A DNA stretch of 9,081 bases from assembly GCA_007131125.1 (NCBI GenBank), contig SLRE01000080.1:1-9081 (forward strand), in the 5' to 3' direction. Shown here one piece after another: positions 1 through 6,706 of this stretch (positions are counted from its first letter, which is position 1; each line of letters starts with the position of its first letter). The notes under the pieces were generated by a model. It was not told the DNA's origin. It saw only the letters and a program-made list of their open reading frames with translations, and did not search any database. The DNA comes from Bacteroidales bacterium. Its GTDB lineage: Bacteria; Bacteroidota; Bacteroidia; Bacteroidales; UBA7960. The position numbers were made by a program, and so were the translations under genes.

Positions 1-552
1 AATCGAAGCCTGATCATTCTGGATGAAATTGGCCGTGGAACCAGCACATACGACGGCATCAGCATTGCCTGGGCCATTGCCGAATTTCTGCATGAGCATC
101 CGCTTTTCCGGGCCAAAACCCTATTTGCTACCCATTATCACGAACTCAATGAAATGGCGGCTTCTTTCCAGAGAATCAAGAATTTTAATGTTTCGGTAAA
201 GGAGGTGAAAAACAAGGTGATCTTTCTTCGAAAACTGGTTACAGGGGGTAGCGAGCATTCTTTCGGGATACATGTTGCCCGTATGGCCGGTATGCCAAAC
301 CCGGTTATTGACCGGGCAAACAGCATCCTTACCCAGCTGGAAAAAAGCCACAGCCACGATGAACTTACCGGAAAGGGCAAAGGCCAAACTGCAAAAAAGA
401 AAAAAGATGATTACCAGCTAAGTTTTTTTCAGCTGGAAGACCCCTTGCTCGAACAAATAAAAGATGACATCCTTAATACGGATATCAACACCCTTACCCC
501 GGTGGAGGCGCTGATGAAACTCAATGAGATCAAACGCCTGCTCGGGAAATGA
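1..552 (+). CDS. mutS: DNA mismatch repair protein MutS, C-terminal part (5' end outside window)
   Basis: The last 183 residues of MutS, the ATPase that recognises mismatched or looped bases and recruits MutL. The reading frame is open from base 1 and ends at TGA 550-552. Visible residues begin in the ABC-type ATPase core. Walker B is LIILDE at residues 4-9, with the acidic pair D8-E9. It is followed by the signature GRGTST (11-16), which contributes to the dimer interface, and by the switch histidine in ATHYHEL (43-49). SEHSFGIHVARMAGMP is the usual MutS segment after the core. A lysine-rich linker (about residues 122-136, GKGKGQTAKKKKDD) leads to the small C-terminal domain, which ends in EIKRLLGK. 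The gene converges on skp and shares a terminator region with it. There is no sign of truncation at the 3' end. The presence of the ATPase motifs together with the mismatch-repair type C-terminal tail favours MutS1 over MutS2. Family identification is very secure. Confidence 0.97.
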   Translation, partial: NRSLIILDEIGRGTSTYDGISIAWAIAEFLHEHPLFRAKTLFATHYHELNEMAASFQRIKNFNVSVKEVKNKVIFLRKLVTGGSEHSFGIHVARMAGMPNPVIDRANSILTQLEKSHSHDELTGKGKGQTAKKKKDDYQLSFFQLEDPLLEQIKDDILNTDINTLTPVEALMKLNEIKRLLGK

Positions 553-569
553 CACTCAGAGGAGCATGG

Positions 570-620
570 TTTTTTTATGCAAAAAAAACAGCCCCATCAG
601 GAAGCTGTTTTTTCTTTTCA
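570..620. terminator. Probable bidirectional Rho-independent terminator between convergent mutS and skp
   Basis: An A run and a GC core (583-592, AAAAAACAGC) pair with 604-613 (GCTGTTTTTT), giving a 10-bp stem around an 11-nt loop. The T run on the right continues to about 619, which suits termination of mutS. The A run on the left reads as a T run on the minus strand, which suits termination of the skp side. The GC core is only 4 bp. A second T7/A8 pairing just upstream (570-576 with 581-588) could compete. It lies exactly between two converging stop codons, which supports the call. Confidence 0.75.
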
Positions 621-635
621 AAAAATTAACCTTTA

Positions 636-1151
636 TTACTGTCGATAACCCATTCGATTCAGGACATCATCGCTGAGGTCGTATCTAAGGTCGGTGTAGA
701 GCATGGTAATACCCCCTGACTTGTCAAAGATAACGGCATAGTTTCCTCTGGTGGCAATATCCTCAACTGCTTCGTAAATTTGGTCCTGAATAGGTTTGAT
801 CAGTTCCTGCCGCTTACGGAACAATTCACCATCACGTCCGAAACGCTTCATCTGCAATTCTTTGGCTAGCCTTTCTTTTTCTATGATGGCTTCTTCCCGC
901 TGCCGCTTAATTTCATCAGGAAGCAGGGGTGCCTCAGCCTGATATTCACGGTAAAGGCGGTCAATTTCTGCAAATTTTTCTTCAATTTCATTTTGCCACC
1001 TAACGGAAATTTCTTCTATCTCCATTTGGGCTGCCTGGTATTCAGGAATATTTTCCATAATATATTCTGAATCAATATAAGCAAATCGTTGCCCAAACGT
1101 GGCAAAAGTGGCCAGTAAAAATACGGCGGTAAACAGAGCAATTTTTTTCAT
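636..1151 (-). CDS. skp: OmpH/Skp family periplasmic chaperone
   Basis: A 171-aa protein with a cleavable signal peptide (residues 1 to about 20: KK, then a hydrophobic run, ending ATFG before QRFAY). The mature start FAYIDSEYIMENIPEYQAAQ is the characteristic OmpH/Skp opening. It is followed by a charged, Glu/Lys/Arg-rich stretch (about 40-125) that should form the long coiled-coil tentacles, and by the C-terminal part of the beta body (NYAVIFDKSGGITMLYTD). Skp trimers hold unfolded outer-membrane proteins in the periplasm and hand them to BamA. The gene directly follows bamA with a 38-bp gap and no terminator, so it is probably co-transcribed. A Shine-Dalgarno-like GGAGGA 7 nt before the ATG fixes the start. 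Relatives such as Porphyromonas and Bacteroides usually carry two ompH copies here; only one is present. The symbol ompH is also used for this family. Confidence 0.93.
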   Translation of the reverse strand: MKKIALFTAVFLLATFATFGQRFAYIDSEYIMENIPEYQAAQMEIEEISVRWQNEIEEKFAEIDRLYREYQAEAPLLPDEIKRQREEAIIEKERLAKELQMKRFGRDGELFRKRQELIKPIQDQIYEAVEDIATRGNYAVIFDKSGGITMLYTDLRYDLSDDVLNRMGYRQ

Positions 1152-1158
1152 TTTAATG

Positions 1159-1164
1159 TCCTCC
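1159..1164 (-). promoter_or_regulatory. Shine-Dalgarno-like ribosome binding site of skp
   Basis: On the minus strand this reads GGAGGA, 7 nt upstream of the skp ATG (1151-1149). It stands out because the other starts in this window lack a comparable motif, as is common in Bacteroidota. It sits in the 38-bp bamA-skp gap and would permit independent, efficient initiation of skp from a shared transcript. Confidence 0.65.
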
Positions 1165-1189
1165 GGAAATTGGTTGTTACATCATTTTT

Positions 1190-3691
1190 TTAATCGATGG
1201 ACTGTCCGATGGAGAAGTGGAACCTTCCACCGCTGTCGCCCGGTCGTCCTGGGATGTCATCAAATCCATAACCCCAGTCAATGCCAAGAAGTCCGAACAT
1301 GGGAAGGAAAACCCTCAGGCCAAACCCTGCCGACCGATGAATGTCGAAAGGATTGTAATGGCTGAAATCACTCCAGGCATTTCCTCCTTCCACAAAACCC
1401 AGGGCATAAATGGTGGCCATGGGGTTCAGGGAAATGGGGTAACGCATTTCCATGGTGAACTTATTATACATATTGGCCCCTATAAACTGCCCTGCGGCAT
1501 CTGTGGGGGTTAATGAATAATTGGCATAACCTCTGAGAGCGATGATTTCCCTACCGTCGATTTCCCATCCTGAAAGGCCGTCACCTCCAAGGTAAAACCT
1601 CTCAAATGGCGGGAATCCGATATCGGAATTGTAATATCCAAGGAAACCGAACCTTGTCCGGGTACTTAGTACCAAATTTCCTGCCAAATTGGTGTACCAG
1701 TCGGCGTTAAACTTCCATTTGTGGTATTCCAGCCAACGGTATCTTTCCCTGTCGGTTGCGGTGGAAAAATCCTTGTCAGAAAACATCGAGTAGGGCGGAG
1801 TCAGCTGCAGTGACAAAGATACTTTGGATCCTGAACGGGGATATAAAGGTGCATCAATGGAGTTTCTTCCAAAAACTGCCTGGTAGCTCAGGTTGTTGGA
1901 CTGACCATTGTCAAAAATGAACGGGATGGGGCTGTTCTGTATGTCGTAATGCTGGTAATTGATAAATTGTTGCAGGAAGAAGTAATCATCAGGTATGCTC
2001 AGCCTTCGGGCCAAACCAACCGAAGTACCTATTATGGAATAATAACCGTAATCGGGATGGCTGCGTGCCAGATTGCGCCTGTGGGTGGTCTGGTAAAAGG
2101 ACAAACTCAGGGTATTGGGTCTTTTGCCACCAAGCCATGGCTCCATAAAAGAAAGACTGTAAGATACATAGCCCCGTCCGTAAGTTTGTGCACGAAGTGA
2201 AAGCTTCTGACCGTCGCCGGTAGGCAGCGGGCGCCAGGCCTCACGATTAAAAAAGTTGCGGGTAGAAAAGTTATTGAACGATAGTCCAACGGTACCAATG
2301 ATGCGTCCGGCCCCCCAACCGCCCGAAAGCTCAATCTGGTCGGAAGAAGTTTCCTTAACCCGGTATTCAATGTCCACGGTTCCATCGGCAGGATTGGGCC
2401 TGGGAACGATATCAAGCTGTTCCTGGTCAAAGTAGCCAAGCTGGAGTATCTCCCGCTGGCTTCGTATGATATCACTTCTGCTGAAAAGCTGACCGGGACG
2501 GGTGCGTATTTCCCGCATGATCACATGGTCGTTGGTTCGGGTGTTGCCCTTGATGCTAACCCTGTTGATGCGTGCCTGCTCTCCTTCGTAAAGGCGGATC
2601 TCCAAATCAATGGAATCATTTTCAACCGAGGTTTCAACCGGATCCACGTTGAAAAACAGGTATCCGTTATCAAGATATATAGAGCTGATATCCGGGCCGT
2701 CCATATTCATAAAAAGGTTCTTCTCCAGGAGTGTCTGGTTGTAAACATCCCCAGGCTTTATACCAAGTACCTCATTCAGGGCCTCGGTAGGATAAACGGT
2801 ATTACCCACCCATTCAATATTCCGGAAATAATAGGTAGGCCCTTCTTCAATGTGCAGGTCTATTTCAATGCGGTTGTCATCAACAAAATATACCGAATCC
2901 CTTACAATTTGTGCATCCCTTTTTCCAATCTCATTGTACCTTTCCAGGATTCTTCTCTTGTCTTCTTCAAAGTCATCCTGCACCAGCTTGGAGGAAGAAA
3001 AAATAAACCAGATACTGCGTTCCCGGGTATCTTTCATGGTTCTTTTTATCTGACGGTCAGTAAGCTCTTCGTTGCCGTAAATATTTACTTCCCGGATGCG
3101 GGTGCGCGGACCGCGGTCGACATCAAATTTCAGCTTGATGGAATTTTCCCTGTCGGGATCTTCAACCTGGGTTACGGAAATTTCGGGCGTCAGATATCCC
3201 TTTTCTACATAATATTCTTTGATGGTATTTTCAGCCCGGTACAAAACGCTTTCCGTTACTACATCGTTTCTAACGAGATTGAGTTTCTCGCGGATGTTGT
3301 CCCGGTCGCTTCGCCTTACTCCTTCAAATTCAAAGTCGGTAAGCCGGGGCCGCTCGGTAACCTCTATATCCAGGAAAACAAAATCGCCCTGAATGGAAGA
3401 AATAGAAACGGCTACATGACGAAAGAGACCCTGCCTCCACAAGCGGTTAATGGCTTCGGAAATTTCATCGCCGGGAACCATGATCTTGTCCCCGACACTT
3501 AAACGTGCAACCATCAGGATTACATTTTCATCAATGGTTTTTTCACCGCTGACGGTTATGCCTCCGATTTCATATTCAACAGGGTTGTTGTAATCTACCC
3601 GTATCTGATCACCTGTGAGGGTTTGCTGAGCAAAGGAGGGCAGTGAAAAACCAAAAACCATGATCAGAAAAACAATAAAATGTTTTGGCAT
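1190..3691 (-). CDS. bamA: Outer membrane protein assembly factor BamA (Omp85 family)
   Basis: The central barrel of the BAM complex, which folds beta-barrel proteins into the outer membrane. With the chosen ATG it has 833 aa, slightly longer than the roughly 800 of proteobacterial BamA. In order: a signal peptide (1 to about 21, ending PSFA before QQ), five POTRA repeats at about 39-115, 116-195, 198-284, 288-371 and 373-447 (each with a GN/GV turn and a paired-strand ending such as IEVTERP or VKETSS), and the Omp85 barrel from about 452. The loop-6 motif is LRGY (719-722), matching the family VRGF. The protein ends FHFSIGQSID, without a terminal aromatic residue. The start is uncertain: the frame stays open upstream to an ATG at 3910, inside uppS, with further in-frame ATGs at 3793, 3778 and 3730. 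I chose 3691 because a normal-length signal peptide begins there, although no Shine-Dalgarno precedes it; a start at 3793 would add 34 residues. The order uppS-bamA-skp supports an operon. Confidence 0.95.
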   Translation of the reverse strand: MPKHFIVFLIMVFGFSLPSFAQQTLTGDQIRVDYNNPVEYEIGGITVSGEKTIDENVILMVARLSVGDKIMVPGDEISEAINRLWRQGLFRHVAVSISSIQGDFVFLDIEVTERPRLTDFEFEGVRRSDRDNIREKLNLVRNDVVTESVLYRAENTIKEYYVEKGYLTPEISVTQVEDPDRENSIKLKFDVDRGPRTRIREVNIYGNEELTDRQIKRTMKDTRERSIWFIFSSSKLVQDDFEEDKRRILERYNEIGKRDAQIVRDSVYFVDDNRIEIDLHIEEGPTYYFRNIEWVGNTVYPTEALNEVLGIKPGDVYNQTLLEKNLFMNMDGPDISSIYLDNGYLFFNVDPVETSVENDSIDLEIRLYEGEQARINRVSIKGNTRTNDHVIMREIRTRPGQLFSRSDIIRSQREILQLGYFDQEQLDIVPRPNPADGTVDIEYRVKETSSDQIELSGGWGAGRIIGTVGLSFNNFSTRNFFNREAWRPLPTGDGQKLSLRAQTYGRGYVSYSLSFMEPWLGGKRPNTLSLSFYQTTHRRNLARSHPDYGYYSIIGTSVGLARRLSIPDDYFFLQQFINYQHYDIQNSPIPFIFDNGQSNNLSYQAVFGRNSIDAPLYPRSGSKVSLSLQLTPPYSMFSDKDFSTATDRERYRWLEYHKWKFNADWYTNLAGNLVLSTRTRFGFLGYYNSDIGFPPFERFYLGGDGLSGWEIDGREIIALRGYANYSLTPTDAAGQFIGANMYNKFTMEMRYPISLNPMATIYALGFVEGGNAWSDFSHYNPFDIHRSAGFGLRVFLPMFGLLGIDWGYGFDDIPGRPGDSGGRFHFSIGQSID

Positions 3692-3768
3692 GGCAGGGGA
3701 GGTTTTTTTGTTTCCGGGTGTAAAACCCATTATACCGGAAAGATAGGGTTTGATATTTGGACTGAATT

Positions 3769-3795
3769 GAAATTTCATATTCGTGAAATTCATAT
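3769..3795 (-). repeat. Short direct repeat holding two alternative bamA ATGs
   Basis: Read on the plus strand, GAAATTTCATAT (3769-3780) recurs as GAAATTCATAT (3785-3795), differing by one T. On the minus strand each copy contains an ATG (at 3778 and 3793) in frame with bamA, just after the uppS stop (3816-3814) and an AT-rich spacer. It may mark the real translation start region of bamA or be a chance small duplication. Confidence 0.5.
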
Positions 3796-3813
3796 ATTTT
3801 TTAATTTCTGGAA

Positions 3814-4554
3814 TTATGGCAGCTGCTCTGTGGTTTTTCCAAACCGCCTTTCCCTTTTCTGGTAGTCCAGTATGGCCTGGAAAAAATGTTTCTTTCTGAA
3901 ATCGGGCCACAAAACCGGAGTAAAGTATAATTCACTGTAAGCGATCTGCCAGAGCAAAAAATTACTGATCCGTAGTTCTCCGCTGGTACGGATCAAAAGG
4001 TCAGGGTCGGGCATGCCCTGGGTTTCCAGGTGGTCTGAGAGCAGATCCTGGTCAACTTCTTCAGGTTTCAGCTGCTGGTTTTTAATTTTTTCTGCAATTT
4101 TTCTGGCAGCATTGGCTATTTCCCATCTTGCGCTGTAGCTTAAGGCTACATTTACGATCAGTTTATTGTTTCCGGATGTCAGGGAAATGGCATCCAATAG
4201 TTCCTTTTTACATCCATAGGGCAAAGACTCCAGGTTGCCAATGGCCTGCAAACGTACCCCGTTTTTGTTCAGTTCAGGGGTTTCATTGCGAATGGCATCT
4301 ACCAGCAATTCCATCAGGGTATTGACCTCTTTATCGGGCCTGCACCAGTTTTCGGTGGAAAAGGCAAAAAAAGTGAGGTAAGAAACCCCTATTTCAACAG
4401 CAGCTTTTACCGTGTCACGAACGGCTTCCACACCATTTTCATGCCCGAATATCCTTTCCTTCCCCCTCTGCCTGGCCCAGCGTCCGTTGCCATCCATGAT
4501 GAGTGCCACGTGGCGCGGTAAATTATTTTGATCTATTCGCTGCTTTAAATCCAT
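3814..4554 (-). CDS. uppS: Isoprenyl transferase / (di-trans,poly-cis)-undecaprenyl-diphosphate synthase
   Basis: A cis-prenyltransferase of 246 aa, the usual length, that adds isopentenyl diphosphate units to farnesyl diphosphate to make the C55 carrier lipid of peptidoglycan and other envelope glycans. It acts in the cytosol at the membrane face. Conserved residues visible: HVALIMDGNGRWA (15-27) with the catalytic Asp at 21 and diphosphate-binding GNGR; GHENG (37-41); FFAFSTENWCRP (62-73); ALSYSARWEI (137-146), the Bacteroidota variant of the family motif; and RTSGELRISNFLLWQ (189-203) with two arginines at 189 and 195 that bind the second substrate, followed by YSELYF including Glu208. It lies upstream of bamA, with which it is probably co-transcribed, and 93 bp downstream of a DUF6089 gene. 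The start has no Shine-Dalgarno, but the AT-rich leader and the N-terminus aligned to the family support it. Confidence 0.96.
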   Translation of the reverse strand: MDLKQRIDQNNLPRHVALIMDGNGRWARQRGKERIFGHENGVEAVRDTVKAAVEIGVSYLTFFAFSTENWCRPDKEVNTLMELLVDAIRNETPELNKNGVRLQAIGNLESLPYGCKKELLDAISLTSGNNKLIVNVALSYSARWEIANAARKIAEKIKNQQLKPEEVDQDLLSDHLETQGMPDPDLLIRTSGELRISNFLLWQIAYSELYFTPVLWPDFRKKHFFQAILDYQKRERRFGKTTEQLP

Positions 4555-4564
4555 TTATTCCAAT

Positions 4565-4595
4565 AAATTATACCTTATAAAAAAGGTGGCACAAA
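4565..4595 (-). promoter_or_regulatory. Possible promoter for uppS-bamA-skp
   Basis: On the minus strand TTTG (4595-4592) is followed after 19 nt by TATAATTT (4572-4565). This resembles the Bacteroidota -33 TTTG and -7 TAnnTTTG pair with normal spacing, but the -7 box deviates at two positions. The predicted transcript would begin almost at the uppS ATG (4554), leaving nearly no leader. The 93-bp gap after the upstream gene makes a promoter plausible; the match itself is weak. Confidence 0.3.
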
Positions 4596-4647
4596 TTTCT
4601 TAAAATGTTTTGACAAATAAAAGCCGGTAGCCAAAGTTTAAGAATTT

Positions 4648-5508
4648 TTAATTGTAAGCCGGGCATTTGGTGCGCATTAGCTCCGGTATTTTAAAGGTAA
4701 GAATAAATCCGGCAAAAGAATACCAGTCGTTGGTTGTTGGATTACCTCTCTGAAAGCCAGCGTTTTCACCCCGGTTTACAAGTGAGCGGTCAGAAAAATA
4801 GCGGGCATCCTCTCCGGTGAGGGCGCCTGAGGCGGGATAGGTGGTGCTTACATCATCGAGGTAATCGGTACCGGTGCGTCGCAACCCCCATTCCAGGCCA
4901 CCGGTGAGGCTGCGTGTGATGTTGAATTTTACCCCAACTCCAAACAAAGCACTATAAGAAAAAAGATTGTAAGGTTCACGGTCCGGGTGTTCTTCTGTTC
5001 CTTGTCCTTCGGTTCCAAGGGGTTGAAGCTCAACCCACTCCCCATCAGAATTCCGGGCTTTGGGATTGAATGAAAATCCTCCGATACCTGCAAAAAAGTA
5101 TGGGGTGTAAACTGTTTCAAGGTTGCCGGGCTCAAAAGGAAGGAAATTAACCTCTCCCTGAACAGATAACTCTACAATGGTGGAACGAAAACTCAGGTTT
5201 CGGGTTTCATTATAACCGATGATGGCATCACTGGCTTCCACGCTGCCCAGAAAACCATTTACCCTCAGGGATAAGTGTTCTGTAAAGTTGTGGCGGTAAA
5301 GGCCGCCTCCTGCTATGCGGGTCATGGCAAACTGCCGGGTTGGATTCAGGTCGCCCAGGTAGTAGGAGCCCCCAAACATCACACCGATCTCACTGCGTTG
5401 GGCCTGTGCAGGGGAACCCAGGAAAAATAATGCAGCAAAAAAAAACCAAAAAAAGCTTTTGCTGGATTTTTTAATCACTTTTTCAGCAGGGAAAATTTTC
5501 CTGAACAT
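4648..5508 (-). CDS. DUF6089 family outer-membrane beta-barrel protein (copy 1, 286 aa)
   Basis: A predicted outer-membrane beta-barrel of unknown function. An N-terminal signal peptide of about 36 residues (basic n-region, then FFWFFFAALFFLG, ending AQA) precedes alternating aromatic/polar strands typical of a small barrel. Family-type motifs are SYYLGDLNP (48-56), NLSFRSTIVELSVQGEVNF (104-122), PYFFAGIGGFSFNPKA (136-151), ELQPLGTEGQG (160-170) and TDYLDDVSTTY (214-224). These match what I know of DUF6089, a family found in Bacteroidota next to uppS and bamA. It is about 40 residues shorter than its upstream neighbour, with which it shares the same motifs in the same order, so the two are tandem paralogues. 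The last residues (PELMRTKCPAYN) run on past the final predicted strand. A 143-bp gap separates the two copies. Function is unknown; a role as a BamA client or envelope structural protein is inference from position only. Confidence 0.85.
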   Translation of the reverse strand: MFRKIFPAEKVIKKSSKSFFWFFFAALFFLGSPAQAQRSEIGVMFGGSYYLGDLNPTRQFAMTRIAGGGLYRHNFTEHLSLRVNGFLGSVEASDAIIGYNETRNLSFRSTIVELSVQGEVNFLPFEPGNLETVYTPYFFAGIGGFSFNPKARNSDGEWVELQPLGTEGQGTEEHPDREPYNLFSYSALFGVGVKFNITRSLTGGLEWGLRRTGTDYLDDVSTTYPASGALTGEDARYFSDRSLVNRGENAGFQRGNPTTNDWYSFAGFILTFKIPELMRTKCPAYN

Positions 5509-5600
5509 AAGTTATGTGGTTGATTGGGTTAAATTGAATAATTCCGGCCGGTTCGAAGGGCGTTTGTCTTTCAATCCCTTGCTTTAAAAAGTTTTGGCAC

Positions 5601-5640
5601 TTAATGAAAATAACGCAGATGCGTAAATTTTATTTTGTAG
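5601..5640 (-). terminator. Weak hairpin with T-rich flank after the 324-aa barrel gene
   Basis: The core ACGCA-GA-TGCGT (5613-5624) is a nearly perfect inverted repeat with a 2-nt centre and additional imperfect A/T pairing on both sides. On the minus strand it is followed by TTATTTTCATT. It lies about 28 bp past the stop of the upstream barrel gene and could partly terminate its transcript. The rest of the 5509-5651 gap contains a CCGGCCGG palindrome (5544-5551) and no convincing promoter match. Confidence 0.3.
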
Positions 5641-5651
5641 TCAGCGGCCGG

Positions 5652-6626
5652 CTACCGGATAAATGGCGCCCAGGGTGGACCACCTCCAATAATCTTATAA
5701 TTTATCGTAATCATCAAAAACATGTAAGCATCGTCATTGGAAGGGCTTCCCCTTTGCATTCCGGGAGAAGTTACATTCGCTGGCAGGTTGTTGTTGGTGG
5801 GATTGGAAAAGTATTCAGCAAGAGCAATTTTTTGATTATCTCCTTCAAACATAATGGAATATATTGCGGGATCCACATAAGTCGTGCTTACATCATCAAT
5901 ATAATCGGTGAAGGTTTTTCTGTAACCAAACTCAAGCCCGAGGTTCAACTCCCTTGTCAAACGATAGGTAAAGCCAACTCCCATGGGAATGGTAAGTTGT
6001 ATCCTGGAGTATTTTTCACGGGTGGGGAAAAACCCCTGTCCTTCGGTGCTTAGTTCCCTGAGGTCGTACCAGCCATCAGAAGGCAGTTCTTCGGCAGGGA
6101 TGCTGCCATTGTAATTGGCTGCATTGAATTGACCCTGGGGGTTAAAATAAAATCCCCCGATACCTCCAAAAAGATAGGCCCTGAAGCGGATGGTTCTCCA
6201 CCCTGCCGGACCGCCTGTCCCTGGAAAACGGGCACCAAGTTGCCCAAAACTGAAGAAATAATACTCTCCCTGTACTGAGGTTTCCAGGATCGGAGAACGA
6301 AAATGGATGTTGCGATTGTTGCGGAAGGGTTCATCGCTGAATTCATCGCTGGCAAAAATCCGTCCATATATAAGGTTTCCCTTTACGGCCAGTTCATCAA
6401 AAAAATGATACCGATATCCCAGCTTGACGGCCGGACGAGTCGCTGAAAAGTTCAAATCCCGGAAATCCTGCCTCCCGGTGCTGCTCCCACCGCCTAAGTC
6501 ACCAAGAAACCCGGTGCCCCCCAAACCAAAAATTAGCTGACTCCTTTCATTAATCCATTCCTGGGCAGAAGCCCCTTTGAGAAAAGCTACAAAGAAAATT
6601 AAAAGGAAGACGGTCTTTTTTTTCAT
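5652..6626 (-). CDS. DUF6089-like outer-membrane beta-barrel protein (copy 2, 324 aa)
   Basis: A secreted, predicted outer-membrane barrel related to the downstream 286-aa protein. It has a clean signal peptide (KKK, hydrophobic core, KGASA before QEWIN at about residue 22). Motifs shared with its paralogue in the same order are GTGFLGDLGG (37-46), NIHFRSPILETSVQGEYYFF (106-125), YLFGGIGGFYFNPQG (151-165), ELSTEGQG (191-198), TDYIDDVSTTY (240-250) and a C-terminal RGSPSNDDAYMFLMITINYK. It differs by inserts: a Gly/Ser/Arg-rich stretch after LGDL (44-60), about 15 extra residues before the TEGQG motif (166-188), and an Asn-rich loop near 272-290. It ends GGGPPWAPFIR. A match to the -7 promoter consensus lies 24 nt upstream of the ATG, so it may start its own transcript. 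Function unknown. It is either a diverged DUF6089 member or a sister family. Confidence 0.8.
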   Translation of the reverse strand: MKKKTVFLLIFFVAFLKGASAQEWINERSQLIFGLGGTGFLGDLGGGSSTGRQDFRDLNFSATRPAVKLGYRYHFFDELAVKGNLIYGRIFASDEFSDEPFRNNRNIHFRSPILETSVQGEYYFFSFGQLGARFPGTGGPAGWRTIRFRAYLFGGIGGFYFNPQGQFNAANYNGSIPAEELPSDGWYDLRELSTEGQGFFPTREKYSRIQLTIPMGVGFTYRLTRELNLGLEFGYRKTFTDYIDDVSTTYVDPAIYSIMFEGDNQKIALAEYFSNPTNNNLPANVTSPGMQRGSPSNDDAYMFLMITINYKIIGGGPPWAPFIR

Positions 6627-6650
6627 TCCCTGTTACAATGATTACAAAGG

Positions 6651-6660
6651 CAAAATTATA
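6651..6660 (-). promoter_or_regulatory. Bacteroidota-type -7 promoter box upstream of the 324-aa barrel gene
   Basis: On the minus strand TATAATTTTG occupies 6660-6651; its last 8 bases, TAATTTTG (6658-6651), fully match the Bacteroidota -7 consensus TAnnTTTG. The distance to the ATG at 6626 allows a leader of about 17 nt. No clear -33 TTTG is seen 19-21 nt further upstream, which lowers confidence. The same 11-nt string (GCAAAATTATA on the plus strand) occurs upstream of nadK. Confidence 0.45.
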
Positions 6661-6675
6661 ATTTTTTTCATACCG

Positions 6676-6691
6676 GCCTGTTTTTTCAGGC
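6676..6691. other. Small perfect hairpin in the nadK-barrel gap
   Basis: GCCTG (6676-6680) and CAGGC (6687-6691) form a perfect 5-bp stem around a T6 loop, 16 bp after the nadK stop codon. On the minus strand it is not followed by a T run (the flank is CGGTATGAAAA), so it is not a standard intrinsic terminator. It could stabilise the nadK 3' end or be incidental. Confidence 0.35.
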
Positions 6692-6706
6692 GACCAATTT
6701 CGTTTT

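Noticed and set aside
1099..1513. Overlapping short plus-strand open frames across the skp start and the bamA 3' end
   Set aside because: They are antisense to well-supported genes and run through the skp ribosome binding site; their translations look like noise.
2107..2475. A minus-strand 122-codon open frame within bamA in another frame
   Set aside because: It is fully contained in the bamA barrel region, with no leader and no recognisable domain.
2525..3502. A 325-codon open frame on the plus strand antisense to bamA
   Set aside because: It lies wholly inside bamA, whose protein is unambiguously supported by POTRA and barrel motifs. The antisense translation has no recognisable domain or leader and is a codon-usage shadow.
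3720..3760. Inverted repeat GGGTTT/AAACCC in the uppS-bamA gap as a possible attenuator or terminator
   Set aside because: The stem is short (6 bp), the loop long, and no T run follows on the minus strand; it may also be coding if bamA starts further upstream.
5604..6053. A plus-strand 149-codon open frame over the 324-aa barrel gene
   Set aside because: It is antisense to a gene with a signal peptide and family motifs; the translation shows no domain and starts in the intergenic hairpin region.
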